Of a stretch of 64,000 nucleotides of DNA, positions 8,171-20,490 are shown in pieces. This DNA is from Streptomyces sp. NBC_00775 (lineage in GTDB: Bacteria; Actinomycetota; Actinomycetes; Streptomycetales; Streptomycetaceae): NCBI RefSeq assembly GCF_036347135.1, contig NZ_CP108938.1:1178001-1242000 (forward strand), given 5' to 3'. Below the pieces are notes generated by a model. That model was not told the DNA's origin. It was given only the letters and a program-made list of their open reading frames with translations, and made no database searches. Both the position numbers and the translations under genes were made by a program. How positions within the stretch are numbered: the first letter of the stretch is position 1; each line of letters begins with the position of its first letter.

Positions 8171-10591
8171 GTGACGACACCCCTCGTAGGGTCCATCGAA
8201 GGCAGGATCGCCGAGGAACTCGGCGTACGGGAACGGCAGGTCAAGGCCGCCGTCGACTTGCTCGACGGCGGTTCGACGGTGCCCTTCATCGCCCGCTACC
8301 GCAAGGAAGCGACCGAGATGCTCGACGATGCGCAGCTGCGCACCCTCGAGGAGCGGCTGCGCTATCTGCGGGAGCTGGAGGAGCGGCGCGCCGCGATCCT
8401 CGACTCGGTGCGCGAGCAGGGCAAGCTCACCGAAGAGATCGAGGCGCAGATCCGGGGCGCCGAGACGAAGGCGCGGCTTGAGGACATCTATCTGCCGTTC
8501 AAGCCGAAGCGGCGTACGAAGGCGCAGATCGCGCGCGAGGCGGGCCTGGAGCCGCTGGCCGAGGGCCTGCTCGGCGACCCGTCGGTCGACCCGCTCGCCG
8601 CGGCGCTGGCCTTCGTCGACGCCGACAAGGGAGTGGCCGATCCACAGGCCGCGCTGGACGGCGCCCGGTCGATCCTCACCGAGCGGTTCTCGGAGGACGC
8701 CGACCTCATCGGCGAGCTGCGCGAGCGCATGTGGGTGCGGGGCCGGCTGGCCGCCAAGGTGAAGGACGGCAAGGAGGAGGCGGGCGCCAAGTTCGCCGAC
8801 TACTTCGACTTCGCCGAGCCCTTCAAGGAGCTGCCCTCGCACCGCATCCTCGCGATGCTGCGCGGCGAGAAGGAGGACGTCCTCGACCTCGTCCTGGAGC
8901 CCGAGGAGCCCTCCGAGCAGCCCGGCCCTTCCTCGTACGAGGGGATCGTCGCCCACCGCTTCCAGATCGCCGACCGCGGCCGCCCGGCCGACAAGTGGCT
9001 CACGGACACGGTCCGTTGGGCCTGGCGGACCCGCATTCTCGTGCACCTCGGCATCGACCTGCGGCTGCGGCTGCGGACGACCGCCGAGGACGAGGCGGTC
9101 AACGTCTTCGCGGCGAACCTGCGGGACCTGCTGCTCGCCGCCCCGGCGGGCACCCGCTCGACGCTGGGCCTCGACCCCGGGTTCCGTACGGGTGTGAAGG
9201 TCGCCGTGGTCGACGCCACCGGCAAGGTCGTCGCGACGGACGTCATCTACCCGCACGTCCCGGCGAACAAGTGGGACGAGGCCATCGCCAAGCTCGCGCG
9301 GCTCGCCAAGGAACACGCGGTCGAGCTGGTCGCGATCGGCAACGGCACGGCGTCCCGCGAGACCGACAAGCTCGCCGGTGAACTCATCACCAAGCACCCG
9401 GAGTTGAACCTCACCAAGGTGATGGTGTCCGAGGCGGGGGCGTCGGTGTACTCGGCGTCCGCGTTCGCCTCGCAGGAGCTGCCCGACATGGACGTGTCGC
9501 TGCGCGGCGCCGTGTCCATCGCGCGCCGGCTCCAGGACCCGCTGGCCGAGCTGGTGAAGATCGACCCGAAGTCCATCGGTGTCGGGCAGTACCAGCACGA
9601 CCTGTCCGAGGTGAAGCTGTCCCGGTCGCTGGACGCCGTGGTCGAGGACTGTGTGAACGGCGTGGGCGTGGACGTCAACACGGCCTCCGCCCCGCTGCTC
9701 GCCCGCGTCTCCGGCATCACCTCCGGGCTCGCGGAGAACATCGTGTCGCACCGCGACGCCAACGGTCCCTTCACGTCCCGTACCGCCCTCAAGGGCGTGG
9801 CCCGGCTCGGCCCGAAAGCGTACGAGCAGTGCGCGGGCTTCCTGCGGATCCGGGGCGGGGACGATCCGCTGGACGCGTCCAGCGTGCACCCCGAGGCGTA
9901 CCCCGTGGTGCGGCGCATGGTGAAGACGGCGGGGAGCGAGGTCGCGTCCCTGATCGGCAACACCGGTGTGCTGCGCTCGCTGAAGCCGAACGACTTCGTC
10001 GACGAGACGTTCGGCCTGCCGACGGTCACGGACATTCTGAAGGAGCTGGAGAAGCCCGGGCGCGACCCCCGGCCCGCGTTCAAGACGGCCACCTTCAAGG
10101 AGGGCGTGGAGAAGATCTCCGATCTGGCCTCCGGAATGGTGCTGGAGGGTGTCGTCACGAATGTGGCCGCGTTCGGGGCGTTCGTGGACATCGGTGTCCA
10201 CCAGGACGGGCTCGTGCATGTCTCCGCGATGTCCAAGACCTTCGTCAAGGACCCGCGGGACGTCGTGAAGCCGGGCGACATCGTCAAGGTGAAGGTGCTG
10301 GACATCGACATTCCGCGCAAGCGGGTCTCGTTGACGCTGCGGCTGGACGATGAGGCCGCGGCTCCGGCCCAGGAAGGCGGGGGGCGGCCTCAGCGTGGGG
10401 GGCGGCCGCCGCAGCAGCGGGGACAGCGGCAGGGCCAAGGGCAGGGACAGCGGCAGGGCCAGGGGCAAGGGCAGGGCCGTGGCGGCGCCGGTGGCGGGTC
10501 GCGTCAGGCTGCGCCGCCGCCCGCCAACAGCGCGATGGCGGATGCGTTGCGCAAGGCCGGGTTGGTCGACCCCAAGCGGGGTCGGCGCTGA
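8171..10591 (+). CDS. tex: Tex family RNA-binding transcription accessory protein
   Basis: Tex homologue of 806 residues from a GTG at 8171 with GGAGAAGG at 8151-8158. Order: helical N-terminal domain (1-190), YqgF/RNase H-like domain with [18 protein letters not shown] (about 330-450), helix-hairpin-helix repeats ([20 protein letters not shown] and following, about 495-560), and an S1 RNA-binding domain starting near residue 653 ([21 protein letters not shown]). The tail (about 730-790) is rich in Gly, Gln and Arg and built partly from a tandem 24-bp duplication. Known Tex proteins bind nucleic acid and affect transcription or stress responses. Single gene with its own terminator. Confidence 0.93.
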   Translation: MTTPLVGSIEGRIAEELGVRERQVKAAVDLLDGGSTVPFIARYRKEATEMLDDAQLRTLEERLRYLRELEERRAAILDSVREQGKLTEEIEAQIRGAETKARLEDIYLPFKPKRRTKAQIAREAGLEPLAEGLLGDPSVDPLAAALAFVDADKGVADPQAALDGARSILTERFSEDADLIGELRERMWVRGRLAAKVKDGKEEAGAKFADYFDFAEPFKELPSHRILAMLRGEKEDVLDLVLEPEEPSEQPGPSSYEGIVAHRFQIADRGRPADKWLTDTVRWAWRTRILVHLGIDLRLRLRTTAEDEAVNVFAANLRDLLLAAPAGTRSTLGLDPGFRTGVKVAVVDATGKVVATDVIYPHVPANKWDEAIAKLARLAKEHAVELVAIGNGTASRETDKLAGELITKHPELNLTKVMVSEAGASVYSASAFASQELPDMDVSLRGAVSIARRLQDPLAELVKIDPKSIGVGQYQHDLSEVKLSRSLDAVVEDCVNGVGVDVNTASAPLLARVSGITSGLAENIVSHRDANGPFTSRTALKGVARLGPKAYEQCAGFLRIRGGDDPLDASSVHPEAYPVVRRMVKTAGSEVASLIGNTGVLRSLKPNDFVDETFGLPTVTDILKELEKPGRDPRPAFKTATFKEGVEKISDLASGMVLEGVVTNVAAFGAFVDIGVHQDGLVHVSAMSKTFVKDPRDVVKPGDIVKVKVLDIDIPRKRVSLTLRLDDEAAAPAQEGGGRPQRGGRPPQQRGQRQGQGQGQRQGQGQGQGRGGAGGGSRQAAPPPANSAMADALRKAGLVDPKRGRR
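10421..10468 (+). repeat. Tandem 24-bp repeat coding the RGQ tail of Tex
   Basis: Two adjacent copies (10421-10444 and 10445-10468) that differ at one or two bases and encode Q/G/R-rich peptide. Confidence 0.7.
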
Positions 10592-10596
10592 CGTTC

Positions 10597-10632
10597 GGCG
10601 CCGGGTGCCCTGGTGACAGGGCACCCGGCGCC
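10597..10632 (+). terminator. Terminator of tex
   Basis: A perfect 16-bp stem (10597-10612 with 10617-10632) and GTGA tetraloop begin five bases after the stop. Confidence 0.8.
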
Positions 10633-10737
10633 GGGGCTGAGCTCGGGGTGGGTCGCGCAGCCCCGGCGCTTACCGGGTGCCGCTCTCTTGGGGACGGACG
10701 CCGCCCCTGGCGGCACGCATGCCCACAGCGAGGACGG

Positions 10738-12381
<1,644 letters not shown>

Positions 12382-12451
12382 CAGGAGGCCGATCCTAACG
12401 GCCCGGCGCCCTGGGCCGCGCCGCGGTTTCCACCCGCCCCATCCCTGGCGA

Positions 12452-13471
12452 TCACCGTGCCATGGCCTCCACCAGCACACTCCCCGATGTCCGTGCCACG
12501 ATGAACGACTCCCCCTTCACCGCCTTGGCATCCAGCGCGACCCGGTGCCGGCCCGCCTCCAGGATTCCGTCGAAGACCTCGTGCGCGTGGGTGCGGTACA
12601 GGCGGTCGAGCCGGTACGCGGTCAGCTGGACCCGGCATGTGGAGGTGACCTCGATGCCCGCCTCGCCGTCGGTGGCGACGAGCCGGGTGAGCCGGCGCAG
12701 CTCCCGCGGGCTGCGGTCCAGGGCGTGCTCGATCTGGGCGACCAGGAGCGGAATGATCGGGGCGAGGCCCTCGACGTACGCGACATCGACGTCCGCGCGC
12801 CGGAAGGATTCCCGTACGGCGGCACGATGCTCCTCGCTGATGGCCCGGCCGAAGGCCACCGCACCGTACGCACGGAGTTCGTCGGCCGGGACGTCCGTGG
12901 CGTCGTGGGCGATGTCGGCGCCGATGCCGATGGTGCGCAGGGCGGCGGCGAGCTTGGCGAGCAGCGCGACGCGGGCACCGATGAGCAGGACACGGCGGCG
13001 GGGTCCCGTATCGCCGTCGAGGAGGGAGTTCAGCGCACTGCGGTACTCGGCGCCATGGAAGCGGAACGGTCCTATGCCGTGGTAGCCGTTGAGCTCCAGG
13101 TCGGCCCATTCGTCGGTCTGCCAGGCGAAGTCGCGCCACACATAGTCGTCACCGTCCTTCTCGATGACCGCCGTGACGGCACCGCATTCGAGGCCCTGGC
13201 ACTCTGGGCAGCCGTAGATGACGTACCGGCCGCCGTCGAGCGGAGCGTCGGCCTCCAGGAGGAGGCTGCGCACCTGCGCGGTGAAGATCGCGGGTGGCAC
13301 GTCGGAGGCGAGCGGGGACACCGCGTCGAGGTCGGAGAGCTGGAACAGCAGCGGGCGCCCGTCGACGATGAAGTCGACGAAATCCCGGTGCACCTGGTAG
13401 TCACCGTTGGCGAGGACTCCACCGGCACGCATCGCCGGTGCCAGGCCGAAGGTCGCGTACTCGGCAGACAT
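12452..13471 (-). CDS. Unrecognised 339-residue protein with a Cys-rich site
   Basis: I do not recognise a defined family. The first half is beta-rich with a CPECQGLECG cluster (about residues 98-107) that could bind Zn. The middle (about 180-215) has a Rossmann-like strand and loop, RRRVLLIGARVALLAKLAAALRTIG, followed by alternating strands and helices. The C-terminus is a short beta domain. Relatives may be annotated as oxidoreductases, but no nucleotide-binding glycine motif is clear. The ATG at 13471 (MSAEYATFG) was chosen; the frame remains open upstream without codon bias. It is divergent from the amine-oxidase-type gene. Confidence 0.65.
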   Translation of the reverse strand: MSAEYATFGLAPAMRAGGVLANGDYQVHRDFVDFIVDGRPLLFQLSDLDAVSPLASDVPPAIFTAQVRSLLLEADAPLDGGRYVIYGCPECQGLECGAVTAVIEKDGDDYVWRDFAWQTDEWADLELNGYHGIGPFRFHGAEYRSALNSLLDGDTGPRRRVLLIGARVALLAKLAAALRTIGIGADIAHDATDVPADELRAYGAVAFGRAISEEHRAAVRESFRRADVDVAYVEGLAPIIPLLVAQIEHALDRSPRELRRLTRLVATDGEAGIEVTSTCRVQLTAYRLDRLYRTHAHEVFDGILEAGRHRVALDAKAVKGESFIVARTSGSVLVEAMAR

Positions 13472-13525
13472 GCTGTGAGTATCCCCAGACTGGGAGTGAT
13501 GTGAGCACGGCATGACATATTCCGC

Positions 13526-13531
13526 TACCGT
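13526..13531 (+). promoter_or_regulatory. Probable -10 element upstream of the D-amino-acid oxidase gene
   Basis: TACCGT lies six bases before the GTG start at 13538, consistent with a leaderless transcript. Confidence 0.4.
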
Positions 13532-13537
13532 CCACGC

Positions 13538-14500
13538 GTGAAGAGCTCTCGCGGCGGTGAAGTGATCGTGGTCGGCAGCGGTGTCATCGGCCTGACAACG
13601 GCCGTTGTCCTGGCCGAGGCGGGAAGGCGGGTACGCGTGTGGGCGCGGGAGCCCGCCGAGCGGACCACCTCGGCGGTTGCCGGCGCGCTGTGGTGGCCGT
13701 ACCACATCGAGCCCGAGGCGCTGGCCGGAGAATGGGCCATCCAATCACTCTCCGTGTACGAGGAGTTGGCGGCCCGGCCCGACGAGACGGGCGTACGCGT
13801 GGTCGAGGGCGTACAGGGCGAGACACGGCTGGACGCGCTGGGCCCGTGGGCCGCCCGGGCGCCGGGGCTGCGAGCGGCGACGGACGAGGAGTACGCGGGA
13901 ACGGGTCTGTGGGCGCGGCTGCCACTGATCGACATGCCGGTGCATCTGCGGTGGCTGCGCGAGCGCCTCCTGCGGGCAGGGGCGACGATCGAGGAGCGCA
14001 CGGTGACGGACCTCGCGGAGGCCGAGGCGCCGGTCGTGGTCAACTGCACTGGGCTGGGCGCCCGCGAGCTCATACCCGATCCGGCCGTACGGCCCGTGCG
14101 CGGACAGCTCGTGATCGTGGAGAACCCCGGGATCCGCACCTGGCTCGTCACGACGGACTCGGACGCCGGGACGACCACATACGTCTTCCCGCATCCGGAC
14201 CGGCTGGTCCTGGGCGGCACGACCGACGACGGCGCATGGTCGCTGACACCCGACCCGGCGGTGGCGGCGGAGATCGTCAAGCGATGCGCGGCGCTCTGTC
14301 CGGAGATCGCCGGGGCGCGCGTGCTCGACCACCGCGTGGGGCTGCGGCCGGTGCGCGACACGGTCCGGCTGGAGCGCGAAGTGCTGCCGGACGGACGGGT
14401 GCTGGTGCACAACTACGGTCATGGCGGTGCGGGCGTCACGGTGGCATGGGGGTGCGCGCGGGAGGCGGCCGAGCTCGCCCGCCCGGCCACCTCCGCCTGA
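13538..14500 (+). CDS. FAD-dependent D-amino-acid oxidase-like protein
   Basis: Flavoprotein of the DAO family, 320 residues. The N-terminal dinucleotide-binding motif is VVGSGVIGL (GxGxxG at 13-18). The substrate domain contains WWPYHIEP and the C-terminal DHRVGLRPVRDTVRLE and NYGHGGAGVTVAWGCA flavin-binding motifs, all characteristic of D-amino-acid oxidase. It would oxidise D-amino acids to imino acids with H2O2 production in the cytoplasm. GTG start at 13538, likely leaderless. It is convergent with the M14 peptidase gene, 10 bases apart. Confidence 0.88.
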   Translation: MKSSRGGEVIVVGSGVIGLTTAVVLAEAGRRVRVWAREPAERTTSAVAGALWWPYHIEPEALAGEWAIQSLSVYEELAARPDETGVRVVEGVQGETRLDALGPWAARAPGLRAATDEEYAGTGLWARLPLIDMPVHLRWLRERLLRAGATIEERTVTDLAEAEAPVVVNCTGLGARELIPDPAVRPVRGQLVIVENPGIRTWLVTTDSDAGTTTYVFPHPDRLVLGGTTDDGAWSLTPDPAVAAEIVKRCAALCPEIAGARVLDHRVGLRPVRDTVRLEREVLPDGRVLVHNYGHGGAGVTVAWGCAREAAELARPATSA

Positions 14501-14510
14501 GTAACCGTCC

Positions 14511-15800
14511 TCAGCAGGCACTCTCGGGCTCCCCGGCCGTGAGGTGGTACGGCGCGCGCTCGTCGAGGAGCAGCGGGACGAGGGCGCGCAGGGACTGACG
14601 CAGGGGTACGAGAACGCCGTCACCGTCGCCGTCCGGTCGTACGCGCACGCCGTGCAGGGCGAGTTCGTCGCTCACGTCCGCGTACTGGTCCGCCGTGAGC
14701 CGGTAGCCGCAGGGCGGGTCCTGGATCACCTCGGCGGGTTCGGCGGGGTCGTTGTCGGCGCCGCCGAGGTAGACCGGGCCGATGTCGCGGTAGCCCGCGA
14801 GCCGGGCCGCGCTCGTGGCGGCCGCGACCTGTCCGCCGCGTTCGCCCGCGAAGCCGAACAGGCCGCCCAGCGCGGCCAGTTGGGAATGGACGCGACGCCG
14901 GTTGTTGAGCGTCTGATCGGCCTTCTCGGCGTCCGTCATCGGATCGACGCGGCTCTCGATGAGCAGTCCGGCCGCGTGTTTGACGCCTGACATGTTCCGC
15001 AGGATGCGCTCCTGCCCGTCGCCGGCCGTCTGTTTGACCGGGTCGCCGGTCACGGGGTCGGTCCAGATGCCGTACGTGCCCGTCGAGTACCCCGACTCCT
15101 GGGCGGCGGGCCGTACGTAGTCCCTCGACAGGGTCTCCGCCTCGTCGTGCACGGCCGTGTCCGTGTTGAGGTTGCGCGGCCAGAGGTCGAAGAGGTCCTT
15201 GTCGTAGTACTTGGGTGTGGCGCCGTACTCGTGCAGGTCGTAGACGACGTCGGGCTCACGGTCGCGCAGGACCGTGGCCATCGCGCGGGCCTCGGCCGTC
15301 CTGAGGGCGAGGTGGTCGCGGTTGATGTCGACGCCGTCGCCGTTCTCCCGGGTGTCGGCGGCGCGGCCGTCGGGGTTGGCGGTGGGGACGACGAGCACGG
15401 TGGTGCTCTTCAGCAGGTGCCGGGTGCGCCGGTCCTTCGCGTACGCCAGGTCGCGGATGGTCGTGAGACAGGCTTCGCGGCCGGACGGCTCGTCGCCGTG
15501 CTGGCTGCACACAAGGAGCACGGTGGTGGCCGTGCGGTGGGTGCCGATCCGGACGAGCTGGAGGGGGCGGCCCTGCTTCGTGATGCCGATCCGGGCCACG
15601 GACACCTGGTCGCTCGCCTTGTCGACGGCGGCCAGGAAGTCCTGTTCTTCGGGCTCGCTGGTCCAGCGTGCGCCGTCGGTCCGCTCGAATCCGGTGCGCG
15701 GCGGGGTCTGTGTCGCGTACGCCGGTGCTGTCGTCAGGGGCGCGGCCAAGGCCGTGGCGGAGACCGCCACGGCCAGGGCGCGGATGCGTAAGGGGATCAA
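14511..15800 (-). CDS. Secreted M14 family zinc carboxypeptidase
   Basis: 429 residues, starting with a TTG at 15800 and a signal peptide (basic MIPLRIR, hydrophobic stretch, APAYA cleavage region about residue 29). The zinc ligands are [10 protein letters not shown] (His and Glu, about residues 95-104) and a later DLHEY. Arg/Asn substrate residues are in [22 protein letters not shown]. Released carboxypeptidase, probably for peptide feeding. Start TTG and the upstream gene's TGA overlap as TTGA (four-base overlap), with GGGGGAG upstream, so the two are translationally coupled. The frame continues far upstream in the wrong phase of the neighbouring gene, which is a shadow. Confidence 0.87.
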   Translation of the reverse strand: MIPLRIRALAVAVSATALAAPLTTAPAYATQTPPRTGFERTDGARWTSEPEEQDFLAAVDKASDQVSVARIGITKQGRPLQLVRIGTHRTATTVLLVCSQHGDEPSGREACLTTIRDLAYAKDRRTRHLLKSTTVLVVPTANPDGRAADTRENGDGVDINRDHLALRTAEARAMATVLRDREPDVVYDLHEYGATPKYYDKDLFDLWPRNLNTDTAVHDEAETLSRDYVRPAAQESGYSTGTYGIWTDPVTGDPVKQTAGDGQERILRNMSGVKHAAGLLIESRVDPMTDAEKADQTLNNRRRVHSQLAALGGLFGFAGERGGQVAAATSAARLAGYRDIGPVYLGGADNDPAEPAEVIQDPPCGYRLTADQYADVSDELALHGVRVRPDGDGDGVLVPLRQSLRALVPLLLDERAPYHLTAGEPESAC

Positions 15801-17758
15801 CGGGTCTCCCCCGGGACCCGGACGGCGGTGCGCGGATCGCGTACGCCGTCGAGGACGGAGGCGGTCGGCGTCGCGGCCGAGCCCGCCGTCGCCCTCGTGA
15901 AGGAGTCGGCGCCGCCGACCAGCGGGACGCGGGCCGACGTACGGGACAGGTCGAGCGTCAGGGTCGGCGTGCTCGACGGAGGATCGATGAGGTCCTTGTC
16001 GGTGCCCGCGACGATCAGCGCGAGCCGGTGGCCCTTGGGGACGACGTGGTCGGTGGCGGCCAGGTCGAGGGTGATGGTGTACGCCGTGCCGGGGGTGAGC
16101 GGGACGCCCTTCAGGTCCGAGGCGTAGGTGCCGAGGTCGGCCCAGCCGCGGCTGAAGACGTTGTAGTCGACGTCGGTCTTGTTCGCCTGCGTCTCCTTGA
16201 AGCAGGGGCTGTCGCCGGTCGTGCTCGCGCCCCAGCAGGTGCGGTCGGTGAGCGTGGTGATGCCCTCGCCGGAGGCGGCGTAGTCGCGGATGGTGTCCGG
16301 GCCGAGGTCGACGAGTACCGCGGAGAGATGGGCCGTCGAGGTCGTCGGGGTGGCGGTGACGGTCACCTTGGAGGAGCCGGACAGCCGCAGGTCGTGCGCG
16401 AGCGGCTTGGTGACGAAGCCCGCCTTGTCGGGGGTCGACCGGTCGATGTGCGCGGCCCAGTCGGTCTCGCTCAGCTGCGGGTCGTCGGTGAACGTCTCGG
16501 TGCCGGAGCCGGTACGGAGGCCGAGGGTGCCGACGCCGGCTGCGGTGCCCGTGCCCGGGCGGAGGGTCGTCGTCGCGGTGGTGCGGGGCGGCCAGACGCT
16601 GGAGGTGACCCACTGGTCGGGGTGGCGCTCGATGTCGGCCATGGGCTCGTCGTCGATGCCGTTGTCGTAGCCGAGGAGTTCGTGGTCGAACCAGCGGTGC
16701 AGGGTGTCGACCCATGCGGCGCGGCGGAAGTCGAAGGGGTCGACGTGGCCGGTCTGGGAGAGCCAGATCTTGCGCTCGACGCCGTTCTTGGCGAGGGCGC
16801 TCCACCACTGGCCGAAGTTCTTGGTGCGGACGTTGAGGTCCTGCGTGCCGTGGACGAGGAAGACGCTGGCCTTGACCTTGCTCGCGTCCTTCACGTAGTC
16901 GCGCTCGGTCCACAGCGACGTCCAGTCGCCGGTGCGCGGCGCCTCGTCGACGAGCTTCCGCTGGACGGCGGCGCACTTGGCGCGGGCGTCCGGGCTGTCG
17001 ACGTAGTCGGAGAGCCAGTCGGGGCCGGAGTCGTAGAGCGGGGCGCCCTTGGCGAAGTAGTAGTCGTACCAGGAGGAGATGGCGCTGATGGGCACGATGG
17101 TCTTCAGGCCCTTGACCCCGGTGGCCGCGACGCCGTTGGCGATGGTGCCGTCCCAGCTCTTGCCGATCATGCCGGTCTTGCCGTTGGTCCAGGTCGCCTT
17201 GGCCGCGGCGCCGCCGGTGCGGGTGGTGTAGCCCTTGGCCCGGCCGTTCAGCCAGTCGACGACCGCCTTCGCGGACTGGACGTCGGAGCGGCCGCCCACG
17301 TCCACGCAGCCGTCGGAGCGGCTGGTTCCGGCCAGGTCGACGCCGACGAAGGCGTAGCCGCGCGGCACGAAGTAGTTGTCGTAGAACAGCGGCATCTGGA
17401 CGACGTCGCCGTTCGCGTCGTACGTCTTCTTCTGGCCTTCGTTGCCACGTCCACAGCAGGAGTAGTAGGGGCTGGCGTCCATGATCACGGGTATTTTGCG
17501 GCCCTGCTGGGCGAGTTCGCGGGGCCGGACGATGTCGACGGCCACACGGTCGGTCTTTCCGTCGCCGTCGCCGTCGAGGCCGGTGTCCACCCAGACGGAT
17601 TCACGGATCGCGTTCTCGTACGAGTAGACCGGGGTGCTCTCCCGTGGGGCGCCGTGTGCGGCGACAGGGGTGAGGAAGGCGGCCATCAGGGCGGCTGTGG
17701 CCGCCGTCGCGAGCGATCTCCAGGTCGTGAAGCGCCTGCGGCGCGATGGTATCGGCAT
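15797..17758 (-). CDS. Secreted Xaa-Pro dipeptidyl-peptidase (S15/CocE family)
   Basis: 653 residues. The twin-arginine-like N-terminus (SRRRRFTTW) followed by a hydrophobic stretch ending in AHGAP suggests Tat export. The catalytic alpha/beta-hydrolase domain has the nucleophile elbow GKSWDG (Ser201), acid VHGTQD (Asp307) and TGHVD (His338). The C-terminal beta-jelly-roll domain (about 420-640) is typical of X-Pro dipeptidyl-peptidases. It cleaves Xaa-Pro from peptide N-termini. The downstream M14 carboxypeptidase overlaps by four bases, so the pair attacks peptides from both ends. Confidence 0.88.
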   Translation of the reverse strand: MPIPSRRRRFTTWRSLATAATAALMAAFLTPVAAHGAPRESTPVYSYENAIRESVWVDTGLDGDGDGKTDRVAVDIVRPRELAQQGRKIPVIMDASPYYSCCGRGNEGQKKTYDANGDVVQMPLFYDNYFVPRGYAFVGVDLAGTSRSDGCVDVGGRSDVQSAKAVVDWLNGRAKGYTTRTGGAAAKATWTNGKTGMIGKSWDGTIANGVAATGVKGLKTIVPISAISSWYDYYFAKGAPLYDSGPDWLSDYVDSPDARAKCAAVQRKLVDEAPRTGDWTSLWTERDYVKDASKVKASVFLVHGTQDLNVRTKNFGQWWSALAKNGVERKIWLSQTGHVDPFDFRRAAWVDTLHRWFDHELLGYDNGIDDEPMADIERHPDQWVTSSVWPPRTTATTTLRPGTGTAAGVGTLGLRTGSGTETFTDDPQLSETDWAAHIDRSTPDKAGFVTKPLAHDLRLSGSSKVTVTATPTTSTAHLSAVLVDLGPDTIRDYAASGEGITTLTDRTCWGASTTGDSPCFKETQANKTDVDYNVFSRGWADLGTYASDLKGVPLTPGTAYTITLDLAATDHVVPKGHRLALIVAGTDKDLIDPPSSTPTLTLDLSRTSARVPLVGGADSFTRATAGSAATPTASVLDGVRDPRTAVRVPGETR

Positions 17759-17872
17759 GCGCGGAAGGTACCCCGGTCAACTCCCGCACAAAAGAGGGTC
17801 TGTGAAAGGACTGTGGGGCTCGATCACTCATGTCGGCCGAATGGCGATCGTGTGACAGGGGTGGCCGTGGAC

Positions 17873-17902
17873 ATGACCGGGGCCACAGGGACTGAATAGG
17901 CT
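17873..17902 (+). promoter_or_regulatory. Possible promoter for the M1 peptidase gene
   Basis: ATGACC (17873-17878) and TAGGCT (17897-17902) are separated by 18 bases, about 35 bases before the GTG at 17941. Confidence 0.35.
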
Positions 17903-17940
17903 CCGGACAGACTTCATGCCCCTACCACTTGGAGCTTGAC

Positions 17941-19440
17941 GTGCACCGCAGACTCATCGCCCCGGGCGCGCTCGCGGCCTCCCTCCTGCTGGCGATCCCG
18001 GCATCGGCGGCCAGTTACTCCCCCGGGGCGCCGGGCATCGGCGACCCTTACTACCCGGCCTACGGAAACGGCGGCTACGACGTCTCGCACTACGATCTGC
18101 GGCTCAAGTACCAGCCGCAGACGGACGAGTTGGAGGGCACGGCGACCCTCCTGGCCACCACCACGCAGGATCTTTCGCGGTTCGATCTGGACTTCCTGCT
18201 CGATGTGAGCGAGGTGCGGGTCAATGGCGCGAAGGCGTCGTTCGCGACCTCGGGTCAGCACGAGCTGGAGATCACTCCGGCGAACCCGCTGCCCAAGGGC
18301 ACACCGATCACGGTCGTCGTCCGCTACAGCGGGGTGCCGTCCACGAAGAGCGCGTACGGCTTCTCGACCTGGCACCGCACTCCGGACGGGGCGGTCGCGG
18401 CGGACGAGCCCGAGGCGGCGTGGTGGTGGTTCCCGAGCAATGACCATCCGCTCGACAAGGCCACGTACGACGTGTCGGTGGCCGTCCCGGACGGCACCCA
18501 GGCCATCTCCAACGGCACGCTCCAGTCGACGAGTTCACGGCTCGGCTGGACCCGCTACAACTGGCGCTCCAACAAGCCGCAGGCCACGTATCTCGCCACG
18601 CTCGCGGTCGGCAAGTTCGACATCACGACCGGGCAGACGTCCGACGGCGTCCCGGTCATCAACGCGTACAGCAAGGACCTGGGCGACAACGACGGGGCGG
18701 CGCGGGCGAGCGTCGAGCGGACCGGGGAGATCGTCGACTGGCTGACCGGGTACTTCGGCCCCTACCCCTTCGACTCGGTCGGCGGATACGTCCCGAACAC
18801 CACCACCGGGTACGCGCTGGAGACGCAGACCCGGGTGTTCTACAGCCCGCGGCAGTTCGCGAACGGCTCCAACACCTCGGTCGTGGTTCATGAGTTGACG
18901 CATCAGTGGTACGGCGACGACGTGTCGTTGAAGGGCTGGAAGGACATCTGGATCAATGAGGGCTTCGCGCGGTACGCGCAGTGGCTCTGGTCGGAGCACG
19001 AGGGCGAGGGGACGACGCAGGAGCTCGCGGACTACGTGTACGCGTCGCATCCGGCCGACGACACCTTCTGGACGGTGAAGCCCGGCGACCCCGGTCCGGA
19101 CGACCAGTTCGACATCGCGGTCTACGACCGGGGCGCGCTGGCGGTCCAGGCGCTGCGCAACGCGGTCGGGGACGACGCGTTCTTCGCCATCCTGAAGGGG
19201 TGGCCGAAGGATCACGCGTACGGGAACGCGTCGGTCGGCGACTTCCAGAAGTACGCCGAGCAGGTGTCCGGCACGTCGCTCGCCTCGCTCTTCGACACCT
19301 GGCTGTTCCAGCCGTCGAAGCCGGCGGCACCCGCGGCGCAGGGCGCGTCGATCGCTCGGAGCTCGGCGAAGGCGGGGGCTCCTTCCCGGCCGAAGTCGTG
19401 GAAGAAGATCGAGGCGACGAACGACCTGCACGCCGGGTAG
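17941..19440 (+). CDS. Secreted M1 family metallopeptidase
   Basis: 499 residues from a GTG at 17941 with GGAG at 17931-17934. Signal peptide residues 1-23 (HRRLIAPGALAASLLLAIPASAA). The N-terminal beta domain is followed by the gluzincin core: HELTH at 317-321 (two His ligands and catalytic Glu318) and Glu340 in WINEGFARYAQ as third ligand. The large helical C-terminal domain of aminopeptidase N is absent, so it is a short-form M1 peptidase. Divergent from the S15/M14 pair, forming a locus of three exported peptidases. Confidence 0.88.
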   Translation: MHRRLIAPGALAASLLLAIPASAASYSPGAPGIGDPYYPAYGNGGYDVSHYDLRLKYQPQTDELEGTATLLATTTQDLSRFDLDFLLDVSEVRVNGAKASFATSGQHELEITPANPLPKGTPITVVVRYSGVPSTKSAYGFSTWHRTPDGAVAADEPEAAWWWFPSNDHPLDKATYDVSVAVPDGTQAISNGTLQSTSSRLGWTRYNWRSNKPQATYLATLAVGKFDITTGQTSDGVPVINAYSKDLGDNDGAARASVERTGEIVDWLTGYFGPYPFDSVGGYVPNTTTGYALETQTRVFYSPRQFANGSNTSVVVHELTHQWYGDDVSLKGWKDIWINEGFARYAQWLWSEHEGEGTTQELADYVYASHPADDTFWTVKPGDPGPDDQFDIAVYDRGALAVQALRNAVGDDAFFAILKGWPKDHAYGNASVGDFQKYAEQVSGTSLASLFDTWLFQPSKPAAPAAQGASIARSSAKAGAPSRPKSWKKIEATNDLHAG

Positions 19441-19450
19441 AGGACGGCAG

Positions 19451-19483
19451 GGCGGCCCGGGGGTACGACCACCCCGGGCCGCC
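19451..19483. terminator. Bidirectional terminator
   Basis: A perfect 12-bp stem (19451-19462 with 19472-19483, 9-nt loop) lies between two convergent genes and touches the kinase stop codon, serving both strands. Confidence 0.75.
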
Positions 19484-20406
19484 TAGTGCGTCACGGACGC
19501 CGACTCCAACTCGGCTACCCGGGTGAGGAGTTCCTCCCTGCCGATCGCGTCGGTCCGCGTCGACGGCACGGTGCAGGCATGGGCACCGGCCACCGTGCCG
19601 TAGAGGGCGCAGCGCTTCGGCGGCTCACCGTTCAGCCGGCCGAGGAGGAAGCCGGCCGCGAAGGCGTCGCCGGCCCCGTTCGTGTCCACCACCGGCGTGC
19701 GGGGCACGACCGCCGGGATGTGGGTCATCTCGTCGTCGGCCAGCAGGTACGCGCCGTCGGCTCCGGCCGTGGCGACGACCACCTCGGCCCGGCCCCGCTC
19801 GACGATCCGGCGCATCGTCCGCTCCGGGTCCGTCAGGGCGGTGGCGGACAGGAACACGACGTCGGCGGCGTGGGCGAACGGCTCGTGATAGGGGTTGGCG
19901 CCGTCCCAGTCGTGCAGGTCGGTCGAGAGGGTCACCCCGGCCTCCCGCAGCGCCGGCAGGGCGAAGGCGCAGGGGTAGGTGATGGAGACGTGCGCATGGC
20001 GGCTTGCCCTGGCCAGCGCCCGGACCTTCTCCTCGGGCAGCCGGTCCGATTCCCGCGAGCGGCTCTCGTCGTACAGCGACAACCGGCGCCCGTCGGGGCC
20101 CACGAGGTTGACCGCGCGCTTGGTGCCGCCGGGCTGGAGGACGTCGGTGAGCGCGATGCCCCGGTCGCGGTGCAGTGCGCGGACCAGCTCGCCCTCGTGG
20201 TCGTCGCCGATCAGGTCGAGGTGGTGGGTGCGCAGGCCGAGAGCGTGCACGCCGAGCGCGACGAAGTCCCCGGTCTGGCCCGCGCGGGTCTCGATCCCGG
20301 GCCTGATCATGTAGCTGTCGGCGAACGGGAGCGGCAGTTCGGGGACGTGGACGATCGTGTCCACGCCCGCGCCGCCGAGTACGAGGACGTCGATATCGCG
20401 GCTCAT
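19483..20406 (-). CDS. PfkB family carbohydrate kinase
   Basis: Ribokinase-fold sugar or nucleoside kinase of 307 residues. The N-terminal motif is LVLGGAGVDTIVHVPELP and an RAGQTGDFVALGVHALG segment. The C-terminal PfkB signature VDTNGAGDAFAAGF carries the catalytic Asp247 and anion-hole glycines. The substrate cannot be told. The ATG at 20406 has AGAGGAAGA upstream; the longer frame is discarded. A long perfect palindrome lies 85 bases upstream. Confidence 0.87.
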   Translation of the reverse strand: MSRDIDVLVLGGAGVDTIVHVPELPLPFADSYMIRPGIETRAGQTGDFVALGVHALGLRTHHLDLIGDDHEGELVRALHRDRGIALTDVLQPGGTKRAVNLVGPDGRRLSLYDESRSRESDRLPEEKVRALARASRHAHVSITYPCAFALPALREAGVTLSTDLHDWDGANPYHEPFAHAADVVFLSATALTDPERTMRRIVERGRAEVVVATAGADGAYLLADDEMTHIPAVVPRTPVVDTNGAGDAFAAGFLLGRLNGEPPKRCALYGTVAGAHACTVPSTRTDAIGREELLTRVAELESASVTH

Positions 20407-20490
20407 GGCTCTTCCTCTCGGCCCGTCTCCGGTCCTCTCGGATCCCCTCGGATGCGAGCCGTGAGTCAAGCAGGCTCCGCCGGTCACCGC

